Positions 24,197 to 30,547 of a DNA stretch of 33,919 bases are shown piece by piece. Source of the stretch: UMGS946 sp048421225 (lineage in GTDB: Bacteria; Bacillota; Clostridia; Christensenellales; CAG-138); assembly GCA_048421225.1 (NCBI GenBank), contig DBFNRV010000004.1, positions 1 to 33,919 on the forward strand, read 5' to 3'. The translations under genes were made by a program, and so were the position numbers. The first letter of the stretch is position 1; the number at the start of each line of letters is the position of its first letter. The notes beneath the pieces are model-generated. The model had not been told where the DNA came from. It searched no databases and was given only the letters and a program-made list of their open reading frames with translations.

Positions 24197-24679
24197 GCCG
24201 CGCCCTACGCGGATGCGTAGATTGAAATGGCGTCAGCAACCCAAAAACATTACAGTATGCCGTCGCACCCCAAGCGGGTGCGTGGATTGAAATCTTTTAC
24301 GGCATCCGCACGCTGTGGGCCAGACGAGTCGCACCCCAAGCGGATGCGTGAATTGAAATGTGGATATCGAGGACGATGAGACGCTATACTGCGTCGCGCC
24401 CTACTCGGGTGCGTGGATTGAAATTCTTTGCGCGGATTTGCTCCGCCGCGAACCGCGCCTGCCGCGCCCTACTCGGATGCGTAGATTGAAATGAGGACGG
24501 GGAACGTACAATTCACGCGTTGTCGTCGCATCCCCAGCGAGTTCGTGGATTGAAATATCAGCGTCCAATCGGCTATATACATCCGTCGGGCGCCACCCTA
24601 AACGGGTACGTAGGTTAAAATGAACGTGTTGCACGACAATACGGTATCGATTTCGCCGTCGCACCCCCAGCGGGTGCGT
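24197..24679 (+). CRISPR. CRISPR array 3, type I-C-like, strongly degenerate
   Basis: Eight repeats start at 24197, 24262, 24328, 24393, 24461, 24525, 24590 and 24658; the last keeps only ~22 bp. Spacers are 32-36 bp. Only the second matches the arrays 1/2 consensus fully; others vary (GCGTAGATTGAAAT, GCGTGAATTGAAAT, GTAGGTTAAAAT). The first and fifth repeats share a rare variant and the preceding bases CCGCGCCT, pointing to an internal duplication. It begins 75 nt after the membrane XRE gene. No leader or cas gene is seen. Confidence 0.93.
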
Positions 24680-24736
24680 TGACGGACGCTATCGGGTGTG
24701 CGTTAAAGCCCGCTCGTTCTAAAGCTTACGCGGCGT

Positions 24737-25660
24737 TCAGGTCCCCCCGTTATCCCCGCCGTAGTCTTTGGGAATTTTGCCGTCGGCGGGATTTACATGC
24801 ACCATGCAATGCTTTACCGAAGGGAAGCCGCTTTCTATAGCGTCGTGCGCCCTCTGCGCCACCGCGTGCGCCTGGTTCAGCGTGGCCTCGCCGTCGGCCC
24901 TGATTTCCACGTCGACGTATATCCTGTCTCCGAACAGGCGCGTTTTTATCTGATCTATGCCCATTACGCCGTCCTGCTCCTCGATTACCTTCCTTATCTC
25001 ATTCACGAGCGAATCGTCGCACGACTTGTCGGTCATCTTGCCTACCGCGTCCCTGAATACATCAAACGCCGCCTTTACTATAAATACGCATATTATAACG
25101 CTGGCCACCGGATCAAGGATGGGAAACCCCAGCCGCGCGCCTAAGATGCCGGCAAAGCTGCCCACCGAGGACAGGGCGTCGGACCTATGGTGCCACGCGT
25201 CGGCCATGAGCGCGCCGGAATTTATCCGCTTGGCCGCCGACCTGGTATACCAGTACATGGCCTCCTTTACAATTATGGAGATAACCGCCGCGGCGAGCGC
25301 AAGCCCGCCGGGCGCCGATATATCGCCATAGCCGCCCATCACTACCTTTTTGAGGCCCGAATATCCGATGCCCAGGCCGGTAACGCCCAATATTACGGCA
25401 AGTATTATGGCCGCTACGCACTCCATACGCTCATGGCCGTAGGGATGCTCCTTGTCGGACGCCTTGTTTGAAACCTTTACCCCGATCATCACTATTATAG
25501 TGCTTAGCACGTCGGACGCCGAATGCACCGCATCCGACACCATCGCGCCTGAACGCGCGAATATTCCCGCGAACATCTTAAACGCGCTGAGCACGACGTT
25601 AAATATAATAGTAACGGCGGACACCCTCATAGCGATCTGTTTGGGGGACCTGTTTTCCAT
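24737..25660 (-). CDS. Cation diffusion facilitator (CDF) metal efflux transporter
   Basis: 307 residues. Six-helix CDF exporter that uses the proton gradient to remove divalent metals. Metal-site motifs: SDAVHSASDVL in helix 2 and DAWHHRSDALSSVG in helix 5, with HPYGHERMECVAA between. The C-terminal cytosolic ferredoxin-like domain (DQIKTRLFGDRIYVDVEI, to PSVKHCMVHVNP) is the metal-sensing dimer domain. AAGGAGG lies 5 nt before ATG 25660, better than ATG 25681. A NiCo riboswitch precedes it, so Ni or Co is the likely cargo rather than Zn or Mn. Confidence 0.9.
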   Translation of the reverse strand: MENRSPKQIAMRVSAVTIIFNVVLSAFKMFAGIFARSGAMVSDAVHSASDVLSTIIVMIGVKVSNKASDKEHPYGHERMECVAAIILAVILGVTGLGIGYSGLKKVVMGGYGDISAPGGLALAAAVISIIVKEAMYWYTRSAAKRINSGALMADAWHHRSDALSSVGSFAGILGARLGFPILDPVASVIICVFIVKAAFDVFRDAVGKMTDKSCDDSLVNEIRKVIEEQDGVMGIDQIKTRLFGDRIYVDVEIRADGEATLNQAHAVAQRAHDAIESGFPSVKHCMVHVNPADGKIPKDYGGDNGGT

Positions 25661-25724
25661 TGCTGCCTCCTTTTTACGCATTACTTTATCCCGCGCCCTT
25701 CAGCCCGCGTCAATGTATATGAAG

Positions 25725-25762
25725 ACGCGCCTGTGAGACATACCACTGTCCCACAGACGCGC
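25725..25762 (-). promoter_or_regulatory. Alternative hairpin of the NiCo riboswitch expression platform
   Basis: Minus strand GCGCGTCTGTGGGACA, loop GTGGTA, TGTCTCACAGGCGCGT. All 16 pairs form on the minus strand if G-U wobbles are counted (3 wobbles); on the plus strand these are mismatches, showing that the minus RNA is the selected one. It uses aptamer bases at 25745-25762, so it and the aptamer exclude each other. The following U content is weak. Confidence 0.6.
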
Positions 25763-25831
25763 GGTTACGCTGTCTGCTGCCGCGTTTTCGCGGCCCGGCT
25801 TCATGGACGCGCCGTCCACCGCCTGCTCAGT
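25745..25831 (-). ncRNA. NiCo (czcD-type) riboswitch aptamer
   Basis: On the minus strand the conserved blocks appear in order: ACTGAGCAGGC, then GAAGCCGGGC, then a GAAAA-capped stem with GCGGCAGCAGAC, then GTCTGTGGGACAGT. ACTG and CAGT close the junction. These match what I recall of the NiCo riboswitch, a four-way junction that binds Co2+ or Ni2+ and turns on efflux genes. It precedes the CDF gene by about 85 nt. Confidence 0.85.
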
Positions 25832-25835
25832 TTGT

Positions 25836-26458
25836 ACTGTCCGCATTCTCTATTAAAGAATTTACCCTTGTAAACTCAGGGTAGCGTTAGCGCAAAGAGA
25901 TCATCTGATTATATGTTAAAATGGATTGGAATAAAAGCATTTTGTAAAATAAGTTTTTTCGCTTTAGGTTGCTTAAGCGTTTATTTAGCGGCGGATATGG
26001 CGGCGCTCGCGGCGACCTTGAACGGGCGGACGGATGCGTAGCGCTCGCGGGCGCGAAGCAAGCCCTGGCACGCGGACGCGGCCCTATGGACATACCCGCT
26101 GCCGTGGGCGGTTTACAGGAGGATTATGCGAAAAATCACGAATAGCGCCGGAGCTTTTGGGAGTGGATAAGGGGATGCGGGTTGAGAGCGCCCGCGCGAC
26201 GTTACCTTAGAGGTTAAATGTGATATACTAAAATATGGGCGGGATTTTATCCTTTTTACAAAAAACTTCGGTTGTGGGCAATACGCGTTTAATGGGATGC
26301 GAAATCATGGGACTAAAGAGATATTTTGCGGCGCGCTTGGCGCTAAACCTACCAAAGCCAGTTTCAATAAAAGCTTTCAGCGCGGCATATCCCTGTTTAG
26401 CGGCAGGGCTTATAAGCGGCGCGTAAAGCATACATTTTTCTAAAAGGATGGGGTTTTT
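25836..26458. other. Intergenic stretch between CDF leader and kinase gene
   Basis: About 620 nt, AT-rich at 25880-25980 then GC-rich. TTTACCCTTGTAAA (near 25861-25874) is a palindrome just upstream of the riboswitch and may overlap its promoter. AGGAGGATTATG at 26116 opens only a 14-codon frame. Otherwise nothing is recognised. Confidence 0.35.
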
Positions 26459-27004
26459 ATGAAACACGATATAATCCATATACTTGGCGCGTCCGGCTCA
26501 GGAACTACGACGCTTGGAAGGGCTATTTCGGAAAGGTTCGGCCACAGGCATCTGGACACGGACGACTATTTTTGGATGCCCACCGACCCGCCGTACACCA
26601 AAAAGCGTGAGGACTCCGAAAGGCGAAGGCTGATGAAGAAGGATATCAAGCTATATAAAAGATGCGTTATCTCAGGCTCTCTGTGCGGCTGGGGCGACTT
26701 TTTGATATCGCGTCTTGACCTGGTTATCAGGCTTGTAGCGCCCGCGGAGGTAAGGCTGGAACGGCTGGAGAAGAGGGAATACGCGCGGTTTGGCGACAGG
26801 ATCAGGCCTGGCGGGGATATGTGGGACGAGCACAGGGAGTTCATGGCGTGGTCAAGGACCTATGATGCGGCAGGGACGGACACGCGGAGCAAGGCCTTGC
26901 ATGACAGTTGGCTCGGGCTGGTAAAATGCCCCGTGATGATCATAGACGGTACGGCGCCGCTAGAAGAAACCATAGGCATGCTGGCCAACCAGTTCAGCGT
27001 ATAG
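26459..27004 (+). CDS. P-loop kinase (adenylate-kinase-like) with Lys-less Walker A
   Basis: 181 residues. The N-terminal GASGSGTTTLG (10-20) is a Walker A in which the usual Lys is Thr (GSGTTT, not GSGKT). LDTDDYFWMPTDPPYTKKRE (~32-51) and VISGSLCGWGDFLI (~70-83) are hallmarks of a small family of kinase-like proteins I recall from Bacillota that shares this GTTT loop. Arg-rich LERLEKREYARFGDRI (~101-116) would act as the LID arginines. The substrate is unknown. An AAAGGA element lies before ATG. A decayed copy of its 3' end follows at 27178. Confidence 0.7.
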   Translation: MKHDIIHILGASGSGTTTLGRAISERFGHRHLDTDDYFWMPTDPPYTKKREDSERRRLMKKDIKLYKRCVISGSLCGWGDFLISRLDLVIRLVAPAEVRLERLEKREYARFGDRIRPGGDMWDEHREFMAWSRTYDAAGTDTRSKALHDSWLGLVKCPVMIIDGTAPLEETIGMLANQFSV

Positions 27005-27177
27005 GCATGACAAACGCCGCGCTTCCTTTCCCATGGGCGTATCTGAACCCACCTCTAATTAATAGCAACAGGTTAATTCACCGGCGCGGTGCGCTCAAAG
27101 GCGCGCGGCGGCGCGTTATTGCCTGAAATTCATGGCTTCCCGTCAAAGTCCGCCGCGGGCTTATATAGGGGCGGCGT

Positions 27178-27306
27178 ACACGCGGAGCGGGACTTTGCGT
27201 GACAGCTGGCTCGGGCTGGTAAAATGTCCCGTAATGATCATAGACGGTACGGCGCCGCTAGCGGAAACCGTAGGCATGCCGGCCAACCAGTTCAGCGTAT
27301 AGGCAT
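27178..27306 (+). pseudogene. Duplicated 3' end of the upstream P-loop kinase gene
   Basis: The bases from ACACGCGGAGC to CAGCGTATAGGCATG repeat those at 26880-27008 with about a dozen or so differences and no frameshift; the last 40 codons (SWLGLVKCPVMIIDGTAPL) and the stop are kept. There is no start or upstream domain. It looks like a recent partial tandem duplication or a remnant of a second kinase gene that lost its 5' part. Confidence 0.8.
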
Positions 27307-27318
27307 GGCGGTATTGAC

Positions 27319-27459
27319 ATGGCTGTATTAGATGAATTATTGAAGCAAACTATGGTTGATAAGCCTCACAAACTACGCAATGGAAATGCCATCCGTAATG
27401 CGACACAGAAGAGATCAACGAAGGGATTTGTATTCCCGCCTATAAACGCACCTTTCTAG
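27319..27459 (+). CDS. Possible 46-residue peptide, uncertain
   Basis: ATG 27319 to TAG 27459: MAVLDELLKQTMVDKPHKLR, then NGNAIRNATQKRSTKGFVFP. Low GC and protein-like, but no good ribosome site and no recognised family. It starts right after the duplicated kinase end; it may be a fragment of a larger lost gene. Confidence 0.25.
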   Translation: MAVLDELLKQTMVDKPHKLRNGNAIRNATQKRSTKGFVFPPINAPF

Positions 27460-27483
27460 CGCGGGTCGTTTCCATATATCGGT

Positions 27484-27720
27484 ATGGAAAACAGAGATCA
27501 AAAAGGCCCGCGTTCACGCGGCGTTAATGAGCGCGGCAACAGGAAAGGTAATAAAATCCCCTCGTTAACGTCAAAAGGCCGTTCTGCCGGTCCACAGGGC
27601 AAAAAGCAAACGGGAGAAGGGCTTTTTGCAACCCTATTGCCAGCCGTTAAGCTAGTTGTTGTCAATACCTTCCTAGCGGCGGCCATCAAATATGAAGCGG
27701 CGCATAAAAAGGGGGATTAA
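27484..27720 (+). CDS. Hypothetical 78-residue protein with C-terminal hydrophobic helix
   Basis: A basic, Gly/Arg/Lys-rich N-terminal half (ENRDQKGPRSRGVNERGNRK) and a helix LFATLLPAVKLVVVNTFLAA near the end. No ribosome site is visible before ATG 27484. It could be a small membrane-associated protein; not recognised. Confidence 0.35.
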   Translation: MENRDQKGPRSRGVNERGNRKGNKIPSLTSKGRSAGPQGKKQTGEGLFATLLPAVKLVVVNTFLAAAIKYEAAHKKGD

Positions 27721-27734
27721 AAGACAGATTCACG

Positions 27735-27762
27735 TTGCAATATATCATCGGATGTGTATAAT
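27735..27762 (+). promoter_or_regulatory. Promoter of the TPP riboswitch-thiT transcript
   Basis: TTGCAA (27735-27740), 16-nt spacer, TATAAT (27757-27762), ending just before the riboswitch. Confidence 0.65.
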
Positions 27763-27776
27763 TAAGTTATCATTAT

Positions 27777-27850
27777 CCGCCGGGGGTGCGCAGGCGCGCT
27801 GAGACAGTCCCTTGGAACCTGTTGGGTTAATACCCGCGTAGGGAAGGCGG
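27777..27850 (+). ncRNA. TPP (thiamine pyrophosphate) riboswitch aptamer
   Basis: The P1 stem CCGCC/GGCGG encloses the conserved TPP blocks: GGGGTGC, GCTGAGA (27798-27804), CCCTTGGAACCTG and GGTTAATACCCGCGTAGGGA. When TPP binds, the following terminator should form and shut off thiT. Confidence 0.97.
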
Positions 27851-27872
27851 CAGGAAACGGGCATATTATGTT

Positions 27873-27907
27873 CGTCCATTCTGCAGCTTGCGGAATGGAC
27901 GTTTTTT
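27873..27907 (+). terminator. Riboswitch-controlled terminator before thiT
   Basis: CGTCCATTC (27873-27881) pairs with GAATGGACG (27893-27901), followed by T6. It is placed between the TPP aptamer and thiT, as an expression platform should be. Confidence 0.85.
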
Positions 27908-27960
27908 AGCGTCCCTTCTCGCAGGGGCCGGCATTCGTGGCGGCAAATCGGAGGTATTGC

Positions 27961-28809
27961 ATGAAATTCGTACTATTTGAAAAGCTGTCCGAGCTTGAGG
28001 GCCTGGAGCTGTACATGCTCATAGGCGCGCTGGCGCTGGTGGTCATATTCGCGGCCGCCATGCTGATATTCAAGCTCAAGCCGAGTCCGCGCGGCGACAG
28101 GCTGGGAACCATGGCGTCCGCGCTGCTGGCCGTTGCGCTGGCATTTGTGGTTACATACCTGGTGCTGTTGTATGTAACTGAGGTACGCGGCGCCGGTATG
28201 TATATAATCAGCGGATGCGTAGCGTTTGCCGCTTTGGTGGCGTTTGCCGCGGTGTTTTACGCAAGGCGCAGCCGCAGCCTTGATACGGCTAAACCCAACT
28301 CAACCCGCGCGCTTGTGTTCGGCGCGCTGTGCGTGGGCCTCTCGTTCGTGCTGAGCTACTTTAAGCTGTTCTCAATGCCGTTTGGCGGCTCGATTACCCT
28401 GCTCAGCATGCTGCCCGTGGCGGCGTACGCGTGCTGGTTCGGCCCCACGTACGGATTTATAGCGGCGTTTGCTTACGGCGTGCTCCAGATAATCCAGGGG
28501 GCGTGGGTGGTTCATTGGGCCCAGTTCATACTGGATTATTTCCTGGCGTTTACCTGCCTGGGGCTGGCCTCGCTGTTCCCTAAAAAGCTGCCGCTCGGCA
28601 TGGCGGTTGCGGGAATTGCCAGGATGATATGCTCGGTTATATCCGGAGCCGTATTCTTTGGCTCGAACGCCGGCGATTACGGATTTTCAAATGTCTGGGG
28701 TTACTCGCTTGCATATAACGCCCTGACCATAGGTATTGACACCGCGCTGTGCGTAATCGTGGCGCTGCTGCCAGGGATAAAGAGGGTGGAGGCCGCCGTA
28801 AAGTATTGA
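27961..28809 (+). CDS. thiT: Thiamine transporter ThiT (ECF S component) with N-terminal membrane extension
   Basis: 282 residues; ThiT is usually about 180-200. The C-terminal ~185 residues carry the family pattern: MPFGGSITLLSMLPVAAYAC, FGPTYGFIAAFAYGVLQ, AWVVHWAQFILDYFLAFTCL, with Trp/His/Gln/Tyr residues for thiamine. The first ~100 residues add three membrane helices (LYMLIGALALVVIFAAAMLI, ASALLAVALAFVVTYLVLLY, MYIISGCVAFAALVAFAAVF) that standard ThiT lacks. It takes up thiamine with a shared ECF energy module not encoded here. GGAGG lies 6 nt before ATG 27961, better than the upstream ATG 27937. The TPP riboswitch shows repression by thiamine pyrophosphate. Confidence 0.93.
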   Translation: MKFVLFEKLSELEGLELYMLIGALALVVIFAAAMLIFKLKPSPRGDRLGTMASALLAVALAFVVTYLVLLYVTEVRGAGMYIISGCVAFAALVAFAAVFYARRSRSLDTAKPNSTRALVFGALCVGLSFVLSYFKLFSMPFGGSITLLSMLPVAAYACWFGPTYGFIAAFAYGVLQIIQGAWVVHWAQFILDYFLAFTCLGLASLFPKKLPLGMAVAGIARMICSVISGAVFFGSNAGDYGFSNVWGYSLAYNALTIGIDTALCVIVALLPGIKRVEAAVKY

Positions 28810-29013
28810 CAGGCTTTGTCGGCCCGCGCCGCGCTCTTGTACGTAAGGCCCTAAAGGGGTGATCAGGCGTTAACGCGTGTAGTTATCGCGGCGGTTTGCC
28901 GGAAATTTTGATTAACGCTTGAAACGGGCCTTATCGCCCGTATAATCGTATTGGCCGCACACGCGGCCGGGCCGGCCTGCTGGCGAATACGACGGCTATT
29001 ATGGGATAAAAGC

Positions 29014-29053
29014 TACAAACGGGCGCCCAAAGCATGAAGGGCGCCCGTTTGTA
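29014..29053. repeat. Perfect 15-bp inverted repeat (possible terminator)
   Basis: TACAAACGGGCGCCC, a 10-nt loop, then the exact complement. No clear U-run follows (CATAAAAACG). It may insulate thiT from the MazG-like gene. Its right arm overlaps the -35 of the next promoter. Confidence 0.65.
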
Positions 29054-29077
29054 CATAAAAACGCGGGATGTTATAAT
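29049..29077 (+). promoter_or_regulatory. Promoter of the MazG-like gene
   Basis: TTGTAC (29049-29054), 17-nt spacer, TATAAT (29072-29077). Another candidate, TTGAAA-N16-TATAAT at 28919-28946, lies further upstream. Confidence 0.55.
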
Positions 29078-29092
29078 CAATTAGAATTGATT
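29075..29092 (+). promoter_or_regulatory. 18-bp palindrome over the transcription start of the MazG-like gene
   Basis: AATCAATT-AG-AATTGATT, 8-bp perfect arms. It overlaps the end of the -10 and the expected start site, where a repressor would act. The regulator is unknown. Confidence 0.45.
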
Positions 29093-29110
29093 TGGCGGAG
29101 GAAAGCATAG

Positions 29111-29461
29111 ATGAAGGACTTAAAGGTATCCGAAATGATGGCCATGCAGACGGCGCTGTGGGCCGTTCACAGCGACAGCTGGTCGCCTATGGAGCCCAAG
29201 TACGGGCGGGATTTCATACTGTGGATGATAGAGGAGATAGGCGAGGCGGCGTCGATAATCAAAAAAAAGGGCGACCATGCGATAATGAGCGATCAAGACG
29301 TAAGGCATGCCTTTATCGAGGAGATGGGCGACGTGCTGATGTACTATTTTGACGCGCTGCTCAGATATGGAATAACAGCACACGAGCTTTCGGCCGCGTA
29401 TTGCGAAAAACATGACAGGAATATGGGCAGGAACTACGAGGACGAATATGCTAAGCTGTAA
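29111..29461 (+). CDS. MazG-like nucleotide pyrophosphohydrolase
   Basis: 116 residues, all-alpha NTP-PPase fold. Metal-binding motifs are WMIEEIGEAASIIKKKG (EExxE, residues ~38-54) and FIEEMGDVLMYYFDALLRYG (ExxD, ~68-87), followed by KHDRNMGRNY, typical of this group. It would hydrolyse a non-canonical or excess (d)NTP to the monophosphate; the exact substrate cannot be read. GGAGG lies 9 nt before ATG. It is monocistronic, with its own promoter. Confidence 0.85.
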   Translation: MKDLKVSEMMAMQTALWAVHSDSWSPMEPKYGRDFILWMIEEIGEAASIIKKKGDHAIMSDQDVRHAFIEEMGDVLMYYFDALLRYGITAHELSAAYCEKHDRNMGRNYEDEYAKL

Positions 29462-29820
29462 TAAGATGAGAATATAGTGTTCCTTGGTAAACGCTTTTTA
29501 CTTGTCGTAATAGAGGCTTGAGTGCTACTATTGTCCTTTTCAGTTATAAAGATTAGACCATCAGCTAAATATACAGTCGCAGGACCACGACAGTTTAAGG
29601 AAAACGTGCACATTGCAGTTGTAAGGAAAAAAAGGAGTATTTGAGAAATGGTGAACAGGAAATATCCCTCTACTCTTCCAGCTGATGTTTTAAAAAGCGG
29701 TTGTGGGAGAGCCTAAGACAATGAACGTCGTATTGAAGAACTACGTGTATTTAATTATAATATTTATGTTTGAAACAAATTACTCCTGTTCGATAAAATA
29801 ATAATATGAGGTGTAAAACA
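29462..29820. other. AT-rich stretch with possible mini-orf and a strong promoter
   Basis: ATG 29648 (AAGGAG 9 nt upstream) opens a 22-codon frame, MVNRKYPSTLPADVLKSGCG, to TAA 29716; its status is unclear. The composition is markedly lower in GC than the neighbours on either side, suggesting foreign DNA. Confidence 0.35.
29733..29761 (+). promoter_or_regulatory. Promoter of the truncated AT-rich gene
   Basis: TTGAAG (29733-29738), 17-nt spacer, perfect TATAAT (29756-29761), about 55 nt before ATG 29821. Confidence 0.6.
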
Positions 29821-29973
29821 ATGAATAAAAAAAGAGTATTTATGATAATGCCATTTGAAGATAACTTTTTTGAAACATATAAAATGCTGAAGCATCATTT
29901 TAAAAATGATTTCTTGTTTTCGCATGCCGGGGAAGAAGATAATCAGCCGTATCTTTTTATAAGTCCTTGTTAA
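29821..29973 (+). pseudogene. N-terminal remnant of a TIR/deoxyribosyltransferase-like protein
   Basis: 50 codons with GAGGTG 8 nt upstream. KKRVFMIMPFEDNFFETYKM followed by LKHHFKNDFLFSHAGEEDNQ resembles the first beta-alpha-beta of nucleotide-binding domains with an FVIMPF...Y opening, found in TIR-like and nucleoside deoxyribosyltransferase-like families. The frame stops soon after (YLFISPC), far too short for the domain, so the rest was probably deleted. Such domains occur in defence proteins, but this link is only suggestive. Confidence 0.5.
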
Positions 29974-30124
29974 GTATGGGCGTCAAAAAAGCGTCAAACC
30001 GTAATTCCAACCTGCCGATATTGGAAGGCATGAAGCCATACAAGTCAGTATTTATTCAGACTTTCAGTGTTTCATACTTCTTGATAGCCTAAAATCAAAT
30101 ACTATTTTTTATTGAATAAAGCGC

Positions 30125-30154
30125 TTGACATATACGCATATTATGGATTATATT
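30125..30154 (+). promoter_or_regulatory. Promoter of the T-box-metG transcript
   Basis: TTGACA (30125-30130), 18-nt spacer, TATATT (30149-30154). The predicted start near 30161 gives a long leader of about 390 nt. Confidence 0.65.
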
Positions 30155-30164
30155 GAAATGAATT

Positions 30165-30430
30165 GATATAGAATTGCGCATTGAAGGAAAGAGTAAGCGG
30201 CAGGAGCGCGCATAAGAGAGCCGGGGCAGGGTGAAAGCCCGGACGCGCAAAGGCCGCCGAACATGGCTCCGGAGCGGCTGTTGCCGAACGCGCCGCGGGC
30301 GTCTTAGGCAGAGCGGGTCATGCCCGATACAGCATGGACTTATGAGCCCTATTAGCTTTTTTAAAAAGCGGATGGGGGAAGTAGGGTGGTACAGCGGCTT
30401 AGGCCGCCCCTATATCGGGGCGGCTTTTTT
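30165..30430 (+). ncRNA. T-box leader for methionine (tRNA-Met responsive)
   Basis: A loop-E-type AGTA (near 30194) and a GC-rich stem I precede a specifier loop GAACATGGC with ATG (Met) at 30263-30265. The T-box sequence AGGGTGGTACAGCGG lies at about 30383-30397. Uncharged tRNA-Met would pair at the specifier and T-box, stabilise the antiterminator and allow metG transcription. Confidence 0.9.
30403..30430 (+). terminator. T-box-controlled terminator
   Basis: GCCGCCCC (30403-30410), loop TATATC, GGGGCGGC (30417-30424), T6. It directly follows the T-box antiterminator region. Confidence 0.9.
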
Positions 30431-30547
30431 ATGCCTTTTTAGGCTGTTATGCAAAATACCGGAAAAAACAGTGCCGCCCGCACCGGGACTGTACGCCCCA
30501 AAGCGCGGGACTAGAGCAATTAATTAAAGGAGAGGGGATTTGAACTT

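Noticed and set aside
26110..26160. 14-codon frame behind AGGAGGATT at 26116
   Set aside because: Spacing is only 3 nt, the product is very short and nothing else supports it.
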